From Myripristis murdjan (lineage: Eukaryota > Chordata > Actinopteri > Holocentriformes > Holocentridae), in assembly GCF_902150065.1 (NCBI RefSeq), contig NC_043996.1, positions 17,766,985 through 17,830,984 on the forward strand: DNA of 64,000 bases, read 5' to 3'. The notes beneath the pieces were generated by a model. It worked only from the letters and a program-made list of their open reading frames with translations. It did not search any database and had not been told where the DNA came from. Within the stretch, counting starts at the first letter, position 1. Each line of letters starts with the position of its first letter. The position numbers and the translations under genes are program-made. Shown here in pieces: positions 32,598-52,245 of this stretch.

Positions 32598-35550
32598 TTT
32601 TATTGTCAAGGCCAAATTACAAATAAATAAGGAAGGAGACACTTGCTATAGCCCACCTCGTGGGGCTACTTAACCACGCACAACAAGGAGGAGACCCCAA
32701 AAACTGGTCAATAACAAAGATTAAATAGGTTTAAAAGAGGTTTTACACCTGTACAATTGGTATTTTTAATGAACTTTGATCATTGTTCCCTCCCCTCCCA
32801 AACCTATTTACAAGAGAAAACAACAGGTGTGGTGAAATTCATCTTTACACCATTCACTCTCTTTGCCTTGCCCACAGGGGAAGTCAGCAGTTAAGATGAA
32901 AGTTACTACTAAGACGTGTGTGTCCTCATTAACAAAACATGGGGAGCACTTCACAATCTTCAGATGCGTGAAGACGGCTCATGTGTGTAAGAAGGCAACT
33001 AGCCACCTCTAGCCAAGCAGAGGAAAGCAGCAAGCAGGATAGTTATTCACTCTCTACTGAAATATTAGGAGCGAGAAATGTTAGAAAAGACGAAGGGAGA
33101 ATCACAGGTTCCCAGTTCCTCATGACAGTATTGTTATTTTTACATGCTAAAAGAAAAAACCTTGTGCATTAAGCTATCAGACATTTAATAAGAGAACTTA
33201 AGAATACCCAACTGTACCTTTAGTAATGCTTTAAATTGTTTCTGTGTGTATAAGCAAAGCAAAAGTTGCGTAACAAAAGGGCAGCGGTGAAAATATGCTG
33301 TTACATTTTCAGTGGCTTGAAGTTGGGGAGTGAAAGGACCCCTGGCCAAACAAACACCACTTAAATCTGCTGTCCATAAGCCCGTAGGAATGAGTTAGAC
33401 TGAAGCAGCTAAGGCTCCTGACTGAAAAACAGGAGCGACAGTGTCACTATTACCAATGCCATTCAGAGAATATCACCACCCATTTCAAAACATAACAAAT
33501 GTAAATGTAATCATGTGTTCAAGTACATGGCAGTTGACAAAACCCCCCCAAAACTGTAGATCTTTTATATATACACTGCACATACAGTTTCATACACATA
33601 AACTAATCTGAGGATAATCTTATGTTTATGCACTCAATGTATAAAAAAAAGTCTTTGATTTTGAAGTGAGCTTATGCGTTGTCTTCAACAATTATATAAG
33701 GAGTGTACTCATAAGAACTTATTTCTCATATTCAATTGTGTGACTGGAGTGCTATTCAAATATGTCTCTCTCTATTATATATACATATTCAAGTGTTTTG
33801 GTAAAGTTGCACCTATTTCTTCATCATGCATTTTTTTTTTACAATGCCAAATATTAATTTTTCACTTAAAACATGACTTCATTTAGCACATGTATGTTCA
33901 AATCCTTTACAAATGGGCTATATCTAGAACTTCCCTCAGTGTCTGTCTACCTTACTCTAATTTATTACTACATGTATTCCTATGCTTATATTTCTACAGG
34001 TACAGGTACAGGTTTTCTTTATACATTGAAGTGGAAAAGTAACAGATCTAAACATTCATACACTGTGGAGGGGCTATCTGTGCGTTTTTTCCTTCCTACA
34101 TACTTTTGTTTAAAATTTGTGTATAAATATTGCACATTCAATTTGCATTTCATATTTATAGATAAAAGTAACAGTAACTAGACCTATGGCAAAAATAATA
34201 ACATGTACCAAAAGTAGTTGGGAGAGCAACCGATAAATGCCTAAATGCATTATCTATCAAAAAAAAGGCTAATATTACATTTCCGGGGCTGGCTTGTTCT
34301 CTTGGAGACATCCATACGGTGTACTGGTCATGTCTGGAGGAGTATGTGGCAGATGTGATAGGGCTAAGTCAGTGAACCGCTGAAGAACCAAAGGAATCCA
34401 GTCCTTTCTAGAAAAATAACAAATGGGACAGAGGGTGTGAGGCATCCAGGGGCCGGTCAGATAATGGAAGAAATTAAGTCCAGGGCACAAGGGAGAGATG
34501 AGGAATGGAGGCTGCTGACTGCAACCCATGGATGCCTTTCCCACTGATTTTTCAACCCTATTGCAAAGGCCGAGAACAGAGGGGACTCCGGACTAGACTG
34601 CTTCAAGTAAACACACACACTCACATATACAAACTTTGGGACACAGGAAAATGAGGGGAAAAGACGAAAAGCTTGTAAACAAAGCTCATTAAATTCCAAT
34701 ACTCATAAACATAATAACAATAAAAAAAGACAACAGTAAAGAAATAAAAACCCTCAGAATAATATCACCCTAATAAAAATAACAGTTAAAGTATAACACT
34801 TAAAAATGTTTTAACATTTCAATCTCTCATGGCTTTGCGACGCTGTTTCCTCAGAGACGACAAGATGCTCATCAAGATAATCGTCAAAGGGTTTTGAGAA
34901 ATGACAAACCAAATTGAAAAGAGAACACAGAGACAAAGATACGATAAAAAACCATCACCACACGATTTTAAGATAAGAGATCCCTGCATAGATTCCAACC
35001 TGAATGTTGACTTAAAGCCCAAGAGGGATCCTTCTTTCAGGCCCCACTCATGCCACCCCTTTACCTACCAGGCATTTGCACTACAAGCAAAGTCAGACAT
35101 CATGCTAAACTGGTGGAAGGCTCCAGAGAGCGGGGAATGGAGGGGAGAAGGAGCAAAGCAGAGGCGAAGGTGCGTGGACATTGATCCGTAAGCGTCCAGC
35201 GTGGCATTTCTTTTGTCTTGAGATGTGCAGATGTTCAATTTCATGTGCCACCTTGGTCGTCATAGCAACTCATACTGAGAAGTCTAGGAAGAGCGGGGAG
35301 GTTTTTTCCCCCGTCCTTTGATCGAAGCTGGTCGCAGGAAAGCCGGGGAGGAGGAGCTTGGGTCGGTTTGAGTCCGTGTTAATGTACGTACATGGATGTG
35401 TGTGCACTGTATTTGTGTGTATGTACTTGTATCTGTAATTCCTCTCCATGTAGTCCAGGTAGTGGCTTCTGAGTTCCTTGTGCATGTCTGCAAGTATATA
35501 CATGTATGTGTGTGTTTGTGTGTGTGTGTATGCTGTAGTGTGCCTATGTG
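32598..35550 (-). other. acsl3: Probable long 3' UTR of acsl3 with poly(A) signal at 32598-32603
   Basis: No gene is seen in this 2.95-kb stretch directly after the acsl3 stop. On the minus strand the first convincing signal is AATAAA in TTGACAATAAAAGTTTG at 32598-32603. A long 3' UTR is therefore likely, but an earlier end cannot be excluded because the region is AT-rich. Confidence 0.4.
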
Positions 35551-41965
<6,415 letters not shown>

Positions 41966-42130
41966 TTTTTAAGCTCAGGGGTTGAATGTAGACCTGAGGG
42001 GAAACAAGCTGTGCAACAAAATACTTCACTCCTCTCTGCTCTGTGAATGAGAGGCCTGGAAGGAAACGATCTTGACTTGCTGCTGAAGTTGAGAGAAGTT
42101 GTGGGCGTTGGTGTGCAGCACTCCAACCAG
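41966..42130 (-). other. acsl3: acsl3 5' UTR part of the first coding exon
   Basis: On the minus strand a pyrimidine-rich acceptor tctcacag ends at 42131, and a second possible acceptor ccctcag lies near 42000. Either would make this an internal exon whose upstream non-coding exon lies several kb to the right. Confidence 0.45.
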
Positions 42131-43077
42131 ACCTGTGAGACAGAGACAAATATTTCCTTTCGTTACAAAAATGGCCTGCATCAAGGTTACATCAGCGTGT
42201 TCTGAAGTGTAGAGTGACAGAAATTGATAGTGCAAACACACACACAACCACACACACAACTGGCCTTTGACAAATCAATGCTTGCTTGGAGATGATCACA
42301 GCCTATTCTTAGCCCATTCCTTAGTCAGCTCTATTTGTCTCACCACTTCCTCTGGCCCAAGAGCACATACAGTCGGCCAGCCTCTGGGGAAAGGTATGTC
42401 GAGCAACAATGTCAGGCGACATTGTTGAAACAAGGCCATAGTACAGCCAGAGAAAATTTTATGATTATCATCGTAAAATACAGTTATTATTAGTTTGGTA
42501 GTGCATACAGTGCAAAGTAGCAGAGTTTACATTTTAGTAAGAAAACACTGCTTTTCTACTTATCTTGGCTCACACTAGGAATGTCAGTCAAAGCGACACT
42601 TGGGTATCAAGTCAATACCAACATTTTTGAATCGATACAAACAGCAGTGATTTTAGTATCTATAGAATCGGCACAACTTCATACTGCACTCTGTAAATCA
42701 GTGTTGTTTTACCAATGTAGCCTTAACCTAACACTTAACGTAGCAGTCGTGTTCACAGGGTTGTTAATCAAGAGCACATGATCATAACCCTGTATTTATT
42801 GTTACATCAGCATATTTCATTTAGTTCCTCTAATCAGAAATTCAAGAACTAAACAAACAAGTTTCTGTTTACTAACATTTACGCATTTTTGGCTGGACCG
42901 GCAGGGCGAGCGTTACAGAGGTGAATGTCTCTGACTGACTGAGAGATCAAAATTACACGACTGGCTGGCAAACTCAAGATGTGTGACTGGTAAACACAGA
43001 AGTGACCGGGTAGTAATGGCAGCAGCTACCGTTGATTGGACATGTGTTGGAGTTTGCCCATCGGCTGTTGCACTTTC

Positions 43078-43079
<2 letters not shown>

Positions 43080-43132
<53 letters not shown>
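43080..43132 (+). repeat. (GA)n microsatellite
   Basis: About 26 GA units; a homopurine/homopyrimidine mirror repeat able to form triplex DNA. Confidence 0.9.
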
Positions 43133-43134
<2 letters not shown>

Positions 43135-43807
43135 AGAGAGGGAGAGAGAGAGGATGTGTGTGTAACTTGCGTGCACTTAGAAATAGACTGAAATAGAAAT
43201 TGTAGTGTGAATAGCCAAGCTCCTGCAGTCTGTGGTGTGAATGCATCAAAGTGAGGCAAACACTGTAAAGCATTTTGAAAAGCGCTACAGAAATGTAGCC
43301 ATTTAGCATTTACCTTTTTATCTATGACTGTACGTCATCGATTGAGCCTTTATGCAAAGCACAGACGACGCTTTACTGCACAGATGTTGTACCCCAATGA
43401 TATGACGCAGAATGACCCTCTGTTCCTTCCTTCATTTTAGCTTCACTGGTTGAATACAGAATAGTTCAGTTTCTCTCTGACTAATCAGTGGTCTGCAATA
43501 CTTTAATGTCACCTTTTAGTATTGGCTCAGCTCGGTCAGTGGAGGTGAAATCAAAAGAAGTACCAGGCACTTTCCACAACTTTTGCATGATGGAAAAACA
43601 AAAAGCAAGTAGAGTCGAATTGAATCGAGCTGTACCGTGTGGTGGAAAAGCGGCTCAGCGGTCAAAACACACGCTTTTTAAATGTAGTCGCGGTCCAGCC
43701 ATATACTAGGTTTTGACCTAGTCTTGTTTTTAAATAAAGGAGTGTATGCTGAATGGGATCTTTGTTTTGCCATGGTATTAAATGATGTATCAAGAACTGT
43801 GGCATTT

Positions 43808-43965
43808 TGGTGGTTCACTGTGTAGAGTGCTTACTCTGTAATACCAAGGCTGAGCTGCAGTAGCTTGGATTCAAATCCGCCCCCGACCCTTTGCTGCATG
43901 TCATATCCTCTCTCTCTCCTCTGTGACTAATAAAGCAAAAATACCCAAAAATAATCTTTAAAAAA
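43808..43965 (+). mobile_element. tRNA-derived SINE nested in the 42576-44029 transposon
   Basis: The A-box-like GTGGTTCACTGTGTAGAGTG and the B-box-like TTGGATTCAAATCC are about 45 bases apart, followed by CCCTTTGCTGCATGTCATAT, a CT-rich tract and ACTAATAAAGCAAAAATACC. This layout is that of a widespread percomorph tRNA SINE. It is diverged and not a functional tRNA. Confidence 0.7.
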
Positions 43966-44029
43966 AGAAACCGGCATTTCACTGGTATTGGTATTCACTT
44001 ACAAAATTTTGGTATCTTGACGTCCCTAG

Positions 44030-47000
44030 CTTATCCCTGGCTTCCATTACCAATAGCGAGGAAGAGTGCTATGAGCTACACTAAAGTTTGCAATCACAAA
44101 GTGATGCCATCTGATATAACCACTGTTGCTCCTGAACCATACTCTTCTGTGTCTGAGTGTCCTGAAAAAACCTTTTGGGCCAGTTTGGCGTCCCAGACAG
44201 CTCTGCTATTTCTAGGGCATCCTGAGGGTTAGAGTGTTACTGGCAGTGCAGCTTAGCAGCCAGTGAACCTGAGCATGTGAGGGGCAGAGTCAATGACATG
44301 CTCCACAGCAGAGTAGTGCAGGTCTAGCGGTCAGGTGCTGGTTACCCTAACCAAGCCTGCTGCTGTGACAGTGCGGAGAGGAATGTAACACTGACCGGTG
44401 AGGTGGGCTGCTGCTGGTATGGGACTGACATGGGCCACAGCAAGCACTGCACATTCCTCAGTAACTGCTATGAACATTTTAGGAAGCTATTAATTGGTCA
44501 CACAAGTATTTTTGCATCTAACAGTCTGGTAGACAAAGACATGCATGCAAAAAACAAAGTGTGCCCAGACAAATATATAATTACCAAGTGAATGTCAGGG
44601 TCAACTCTTCTGGGCTCTAACTAATACTGCTCACCTGCACTGCACCACTCTCTGCAACCTCCAACTGCTCCAGTAAGTATTAAGACACCACAGTAGGACA
44701 ATCTCACACTGCAGGAGCCATCTGCTTCCACACGATAATAGTCACTTTGCTGTTAGTGTGTGGTGTTAATCATGAATTACAAGGAGCATGAGAATATGTC
44801 TGTATGTGTGCATGTGTGTGTGCGTGTTTGTGTATATACTGTACGCCAGACCAGCGTTGACACTGCTTAATAGAAGGCGCAAGGATGAAAAATGTATGCA
44901 GTATAATATGACACCTTCCTCTCAAGGGTACTGTATCATTACGCTTGCTGCAAATACAAGTTTTCTTTAGAAAACAAATCCTTTTAAGTCTGAGAGACTT
45001 AACAGTATAAGTTGAATTACCTCGTTTTTAATCTTGCAATTGATTTTTATCTTGTTATTCATTTAACTGTTTTCATATTTTTACCATATCATATTTTCAC
45101 TATCTCTGAATGATAGGAAAAATGTAATACAATATCATAATATCCTATTACATCATTTAGTTAATCATAAAACACTGAGATATAGTGTGTCAATGCCATA
45201 TCAGGAGCTCACTGGTAAATCATACCCCTACTCACCTGGTTCTGACACTAATACTGGTGTTAAAAATTAATGCTGTGGGAAGTCAACTGTGTTTAGATCG
45301 CTGGAAAGCTGAGAAGGAGACAAGATAGCGTGGACACATCAAATAGTTGTGGCAGGATCGAGTTCTTCGCCAGTTTGGCCTCCAGCAGCGGTCGACTTAG
45401 CTGCTCATCACAAATTTTAAAAGTTTAAAAGAAATAAATAAGTCAGGAGAACTAGCTATGCAGAACAAGATGTCATACACTCATTTTGTGCCCATGCTTT
45501 GGATGCTACAATGGTTTACTGTTTATGACTTTGCAAGATCAGTGGCTCTTTTTTTTCTTAGTAACCTTTCCAATATTCTGCTTGTACTGAGTGTAGTCCT
45601 GTCAGCGATAATCAGAATTTCAGTGCTACATCAATACTGTTCTGCAAGACTGATAACAAAGCTGAGTTGCAAATTGGTGCATCTTAAATGAATCTAGAAC
45701 AAAGCAGCAGTCTGTTTTTTTTGACAATGAACTGCACAAATCAGTGTCAAAGAGCTGAAAACATTCAACAGTGTCAAATACTGCACCAAATCTTGAAGGA
45801 TCTTTTACCGCCCAAACTGGTTGGAAAATACGTGCTAGTCAAACTTGGAACTATTTAACTTGCATAACTGAATAAACATCAACCCCCCTGGCAAAATATG
45901 TCACAAAGCCTTCCAAGCAAGCTTTGGTATTACCACAGTATCTGATTTTTAGATATTAAACTGGTAATTCCAACATTTCCATCAACGTAAAAAGTCTGTT
46001 ACCGTTACAGCACTGGCTGAGTGTAACAAAGTGGCACTGTAGTGCCACGAACTCATTTCTGCCAAGTGCCAATAGGTTAAGAGCCTTATCTTTAAGGCTT
46101 GGGATCTTATCTTTGCTGATAATACCGAGATAACTTGTATCAATGCTGAAGGGAGAGCCCAGGTTATTCTTACTTCATCTGGAAACATTATGGAAAACCA
46201 TTGAATTTATTGAGGAAGCAAATTGGGGGCAGACATTACAGCCTTCTGTTTACTATGTCTATCTATGGCCAAATCTGTTTTCTTAGGCATCCTCTCGCCA
46301 CATAGGACATTTTAGTTGTCTCTTGGACTAACAGGATAAGGATGACAACATTTACAGATAGCATGAGAATGCAAATGAGCAATTCAAGCAGCTGTACTGC
46401 ACTGATAATGGTTTGCTACCTGAGATGTTTATTGTTCATCTGAAGACTCATTACCCTAAATAGATTCCAGCCTGCTGGTGAAGGAGGGAGGATAAAGAAG
46501 TCTCATCCATGGCGTTAAGAGCCACCCACATACCACGATCATGGCCTCAGCTCCACAAACTTACATACCTTGGGAGGCCCGGTGCACAAAAAGTCACAAG
46601 TCACGTCAGGAAGGCGACAACTAGCCTCAGCCTGAGGAAAAACATCCAGATCTGTCAAGATAGACAAGAATATATATATTTTCTTGTCTAAACTGTTGAG
46701 ACCTGAAATACAGGTCCTGTTGCTATCATGCTATAATAACAGAGTGGGTACACCTCTCTAGGATGCCACAAGGCAGACACACCTGATCACTCCCTCTCAT
46801 TTTTTTCCCTCCCCACTTTACACTGTGACTCATGGTAAGAAGAGCTTCATTTTGCAGGAGCACAACTGGCATGTTACAAAACACGTATAACACGTATATC
46901 AGTATAACCGTGAGGCCAACTGTGTAATATCAAAGCTGACAATTGGTGACATGAACTATGCAGGTTGTTTATACCGCCAAACATCATGTCTGCAAAACCT

Positions 47001-47177
47001 CACACACACAAACACACGACTTTGGCTTTTGATCTTTTCAAAATCAGCACTTTCACTTGGCCAAGACGACAAAAAGACAGACAAACACTGCGAACCGAGA
47101 TTCAGTGAAGACTGCAGGGTTCAACCTAACATCCACACACGGGTTTATCCAGCACCCTGTCCCAGATTCCAAAAAAT

Positions 47178-47209
<32 letters not shown>

Positions 47210-47793
47210 CAAAAACATCACCACGCCGGTATGATGAGGTTTATGCTGGCTAACTGTGCACACTCTTCCCCTGATTTGTCCTCATCTGACAGATAATAAC
47301 ACCAGAGTGAGGCTGTAACACACACCACAGTCATTTTGACCTGGACAGCCGTTTGGACACCGTGTGCAACTTTACCAAAAGCTAACGAGCTAACCATTTC
47401 ACGCCAGCTAGCTATCAAGAGGCCATTTTCCCCTCAACAGTGATTGAGGCTAAGCAGCATCAAGCTACAGATAGAGATGATTAGCGGATGTTAACAAATA
47501 GCTCCCAGCGCTGCAGCCGCAAGCAGGCAGGCAGACAGACAGACGGACAGACAGGCAGGCTAGTGTGTAGCTCAGCAGCTAACCACTGCAGCAGCTGGCT
47601 CGCTGTTGTTGCAATAAAAACAATATATTGTGCCCATGTCGGTGTACACAACCAGACAGGACCACATCTTACGGCACATACATGGACAGCACATTACGGG
47701 CTGTGTGTCACCCTAGTGAGCAAGCTGCGAGATAACAATACATCTTTATCTGTTTAGCATCAGCAAAGCGTTTACAGACAATGCATTTCTCAC
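44030..47793. other. acsl3 5' UTR intron or upstream DNA
   Basis: No gene recognised. An A-rich AAAAC repeat lies at about 47174-47217. Patches such as 45100-45460 look repeat-derived but could not be assigned. Confidence 0.5.
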
Positions 47794-48098
47794 CTCTTTT
47801 CTCAACCGCTACTTCTGAGTCGCTGAGGGACTGGATAATGTAACTTACAGTGAAACGTTTTCACCAAAATTCCGACATGACATTATTATAATCTTTTAAT
47901 TATTGCTACGCATGGGGTTATAATTACCCTTGCTGGTCTGTGAGGAAAATAAATATTGAATCGAATGAAACAGTTAAATCTGTGACTATCACCGGGCCCG
48001 TGTTATCAGCCCGGAAGTCATTGAGTGACGTCTCAGCAGGGTCCTGTCTGCGATTGGACCGCTGAAGGTGGCGCGTGCGTGAGGCACCGGTGACGTCA
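47794..48098 (-). promoter_or_regulatory. acsl3: Candidate acsl3 promoter and non-coding first exon
   Basis: On the minus strand two good donors (CACT|gtaagt with exon end at 47849, and AGAG|gtgaga with exon end at 47794) lie downstream of a GC-rich island. A perfect CRE, TGACGTCA, is at 48091-48098 and a near-CRE TGACGTCT at about 48026. Position and strand suit the acsl3 untranslated first exon. This is inference; no transcript evidence is available here. Confidence 0.4.
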
Positions 48099-48662
48099 GT
48101 GGGGTTATTATCGGGCAAAGTCTCCTGTGGAAAGCATGTCACTTGACGAAATTGCTCTTCCACGACCAAATCTCTAAAATCATCACTTCTAAATGTTACG
48201 ACTCTCACTGATTGGACGTGTTAGTTTTTAACCATTTCCACTGAATTCAAAGCTGCAAGCCTAGCCGCCCCCCTCTAGAGTGGGTCATCTCTAAAAATGG
48301 CACAGGAGCGCCAGCGCTGCACATCAGTCTAGTCAAATATGTCGCACTGTGGGAAAAGGGAGGGCAGCTGACAGCTTACCAGTTTCGCTGGATGCATTCC
48401 TCCCTGAAATCCGTATTAGTTTCCCCATCAGAAATACAAAGCAATTCTGCACTGACAGTCAACTGAGCGCACTCGTTTTGAATAGGTCAGATAAGGTCGT
48501 AAAGAATAACCTGCAAGAATATAGAAGTACTGCCAAGCCATAATATCTCAACTCATTCATTGCTGTGAAACAAATTCAAGCCTGTCCAGCAAAATATTGA
48601 CATAATGAATTTCACTTTGACTTGCAACTCCCTAAACAAACAGATAAGCAGACAGAATGATT

Positions 48663-48686
48663 AGATAGATAGATAGATAGATAGAC

Positions 48687-48761
<75 letters not shown>
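48663..48761 (+). repeat. (GATA)n array, about 24 units
   Basis: Nearly pure GATA tetranucleotide repeat with one GACA variant unit near 48685. Confidence 0.95.
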
Positions 48762-49394
48762 ACAGTTTAAAATTATGTGAGACCTCTACACACTCAAATA
48801 CTATCCATGACAGTAGCTAAGGCATGAGCCAAGTCCAATTTTTTTTACACACATCAACAATATTTTACCTATATTTCAGAAACAGCTCCTCTCATGCAGT
48901 AATTATGTTCAGTACATCAGTATCTTTGTAGTGCAGATGTCAGTGTCAGCTGTCATTGGAGAGCTTACTGCAACAATGCATTGTTTAGTGGTCATATTGA
49001 TCATACTGATCAGTGTGGTTTTGGTATGATGACAGTATTTGCTGTCCCTTTTAAAGACAGTGCACATAATTGGTGCTGAGTGATTGCCTAAAGGGAGAGA
49101 GGCTGACCAACAACCAGCAACTTATCTGTTGAACTTACTTCAGTAATAAAATATAAGTGACTCTGCAGTCAGTGATTTTGTATAAGTAATAAGTAAGTGA
49201 GTATAAGTAAGTCTAAGGCATGAGCCAGCACATTCACTAGATGGCACAGTCCTTTTTCTCTATGCTGCACATTTAGTTTTAAACACCAGGGGGAGTCTGG
49301 GCACATATAGCTGGCATTTTTTTTCATGAGGAGTTTGCACTGCTTTGATAATGCTGCTTGTTTCAGCTCAAGAGAGAAGAGTCTGCATTGTGTG

Positions 49395-49396
<2 letters not shown>

Positions 49397-49447
<51 letters not shown>
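49397..49447 (+). repeat. (GT)n microsatellite
   Basis: About 24 GT units ending in gtgcgtgcgcacgc, a possible Z-DNA-forming stretch. Confidence 0.9.
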
Positions 49448-49448
<1 letters not shown>

Positions 49449-49632
49449 CGCACGCAAGTGTGCTGAGAAAGTCTTCTCTCTCTCTGTGACATGTGAAAAA
49501 TAACATGATGAAAGTGAAATGGCCAGGTAAGCTGTGACACCATCACCCAGCTCAATGATCCCCTCTCCTCACCGATCTGCATGGGGTGTGTGTGTGCTTT
49601 TTACACTGTATGTGTATGCAGAAATACACTGA

Positions 49633-49635
49633 CAA

Positions 49636-49679
<44 letters not shown>
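49633..49679 (+). repeat. (CA)n microsatellite
   Basis: About 23 CA units, only 190 bases from the GT array at 49397 and in inverse orientation to it, so the two could pair. Confidence 0.9.
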
Positions 49680-49680
<1 letters not shown>

Positions 49681-51576
49681 AACACACAAATTCATGGCCT
49701 ACCCTTCACACGTGTTTGCACAAAAACACACATACACACACCCAAAATCACATGATCACATGATGAGTCAGTGTGTGTGTGTGTATCGGGTGGTGATAAT
49801 CGCTGTCCCGAGGCTATGTCTTCGAGGTCATCTTGATGGGACATGAACCATCTGAGGGCAGATGTTATGAGCAGAGGGAACACTTTCATCTCCTCTGTGA
49901 AGTATGTGTGTCCAATGTGATAATGTCACAAAGGCACACTTTGCACACACTTAGGGGTAACCTTAAAGGGAGACCCGGGAGCAGAGGAAATGTATGGTGT
50001 CCCGGGACTGTCTGTTTCTGGATGACCCCTGTTTCCCTGACAGCATGCAGAATGGCTAATGGGTGCTCCCTTGGGATTATACTTGCAACAACTGCTTGCT
50101 GAATGTCATCAGGCTTCCTTGAAAATGATTGTTTTATCTTTTATCTTGGTTTTCTTCTCAATAAAACAAATAGAAATACCCTAAAAGGGTGTGTAAATAC
50201 TGAAATTAATATAAAGACATGAATCTGCCCCAAAATCAAGAACCTACATGTATATGTTTTTACAAGAAGTGACATTATATGGTGCCTATGGTGCATTCCA
50301 ATCTTTTTAAAGTATAGGTAAAATAATATTCTACTGATCCCCTGGCCGATCATGCAGTCCCTTGACGACCAGAGGACTTAAAATACGCCAGAGGTGGGGA
50401 TGGGGAGGCGTGAGGGGATTAATGAACAAAAGGATCCTTCTCTGTCATCAAAGAGGATCTGCTACCAACTCATCCCCTGCTCTCTGGCGGCAGGTTTTTC
50501 TTTTTTTTTTTTTTTTTTTATTGAGGGAGTGACGGCTTGAGGGAGGGATATACGAGGAAGGTTTGACAGTGGGGTAGAAGGAGGAGTGCAGATTTCAAAG
50601 TAATCTTTAACGTTAAGCCCTGTAGTCTCTCTTGAAATGAAGCCCTCAGTCCCAGACGCAGTGTTGTCTATGGCTTCCCATGGAAGCCTGCCACCCCTTC
50701 TTTCTTCTCAAGCTTTTGTCACGGTGGCGTTTAAGTGGCATTATTCACCGGCTGGATGACCAAGTGAAGGAGTCCCTTTGAGAGACCTGAAAGAGATGGA
50801 TTTTAACTTCTGAGACCAGAATCCCCGCTTAGAGCAATACCGACTGCAGACAAATACCTACTGTGTTCTTGGGATTCCTTCCTCGAGTGTTAAACCAAAG
50901 GGAGACATCTATATGAATCATGATGAGTGATTTAATAACCTAAACCTAGTGAATGAGCAGCAGTACTACTGACCTCCAAATTTTCTCAGACAAAAAAAAA
51001 AAATAACAATAAGTGAAGGAGAAAGAGAAGACAGAATCTGCCTTTGTAGCCTAATCTATAAGTAGTTGCATAAAAAGACACTCTCAGGCCATTATACATC
51101 CATACTATGTGCTTGTATGTTACAATTAACCCTTTTTTCATTGTGAAAGCATATTTCCCTAGTACCTAAAACCTTTAACTTTAATTTGGGAGAGAAGCAA
51201 GTCATTAATGAATCAATAATTTACCTTATTCATGACTATTTCCCCACAGACCTTGCTGCTTACATGACTTGAGAGAGTAAGTCCATCGGATGATTTAAGA
51301 CCCCCAGGTGGCCCTCTGCACCTCCATTGTCTCACTACTTTACAACACTGCTTATTTTGCCCCCTCTTCCCTTCAAGTTTTTCCCCTCATCCTGTGCAGG
51401 CTCATGTCCCCTCAGGGTTGCTGGTGTGGGATCCCCTGCAGACCTGGTCTACCCCATATGGAGTCAGTGTAATCACACTGCAAAGGTCCTGGGGTGAGCA
51501 GGTTCTGTTGTTTGCAGAGGGTCCTGCTGTTAGAATTGGTGGTGGCACAAGAGGAGTGGAAAATCGATCACACACT

Positions 51577-51581
<5 letters not shown>

Positions 51582-51644
<63 letters not shown>
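51582..51644 (+). repeat. (CA)n microsatellite
   Basis: About 31 CA units, uninterrupted. Confidence 0.9.
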
Positions 51645-51645
<1 letters not shown>

Positions 51646-51699
51646 TGGCAGGCATATGTGATGACACACCTTATGGTATATGTCATGTATGTTTATAGG

Positions 51700-52245
51700 C
51701 ATGTCACAAGAATCAATACATCAATACCTAAGCACCAAATAAATAAAAAAGTTTGAAATTTATGCCATTACTAATGATTTTAGTGTTGCTGGTATTCATA
51801 CAATTTGATAACTCAGTTCTTATTCTAATGTAGCCTCATCATAACGTTGTACTGAGTGTTTAGGGAGGACATTTCACAGAGTTCCTCTAAATTTAAATGA
51901 TTTATTGTTGGGCTAGTTTGTTTTCTACCTGAAGGCTACAGGCCGATGCTGCACTTGTAACTCAGTGCTCTTATTCTAATGCAGCCAACCTGAAGTGAGG
52001 AAACAGCACCTCTTTCCAGTGTTCAGTGGTATATTAACACCTCTGTGGTCAATATCACATAAGTCTGTCAAATTGATGCTTTGTATCTTTAGTTACAATG
52101 GCAACATTTCTCTCATAGTTTATATTACTGGGGAGATTTTGGTTTGTGGAAACATTGCAGAGGTTTTACACAGTAAAACACAGTATACTGCTAAAAGGTA
52201 ATAGCAGGTGAGGTTTCATTTAGCTGTATTACCCTTGCCTAGGTT
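51700..52245. mobile_element. Diverged repeat related to the 42576 transposon
   Basis: TGATTTTAGT, AATGTAGCC and TTCACAGRGTT blocks occur in the same order as in 42640-42770, and the left end (GCATGTCACAAGAATCAATA) resembles a diverged version of that element's terminus. The interior carries two variants of a 25-base motif (51810 and 51959) that also occurs at 13440. Confidence 0.4.

Larger units (their letters stand above)
42576..44029. mobile_element. 1.45-kb non-autonomous DNA transposon with nested insertions
   Basis: The left end CTAGGAATGTCA and the complement of the right end CTAGGGACGTCAAGATACCA are inverted copies, followed on both sides by GGTATCAA/ATACCAA-type sequence common in fish hAT-like elements. 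Flanking octamers (GCTCACAC and GCTTATCC) match at only five of eight places. Nested inside are a GA microsatellite (43080-43132), an L2-like tail near 43260-43310 and a tRNA-derived SINE at 43808-43965. It lies in the acsl3 5' UTR intron. Confidence 0.55.

Noticed and set aside
43808-43895. A tRNA gene
   Set aside because: A- and B-box-like parts are present, but no cloverleaf can be formed and the SINE body follows directly.
44030-47793. A possible gene in the acsl3 upstream interval
   Set aside because: No frame longer than about 100 codons, no recognisable domain and no consistent chain of splice sites.
48663-48761. A regular repeat array that might be taken for a CRISPR
   Set aside because: It is a simple GATA tetranucleotide repeat without spacers, in a vertebrate genome.
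49586-49846. Threonine/histidine-repeat open frames across CA arrays (also near 13807, 28596, 32226 and 51394)
   Set aside because: These frames exist only because CA/TG repeats lack stop codons; there is no other support for coding.
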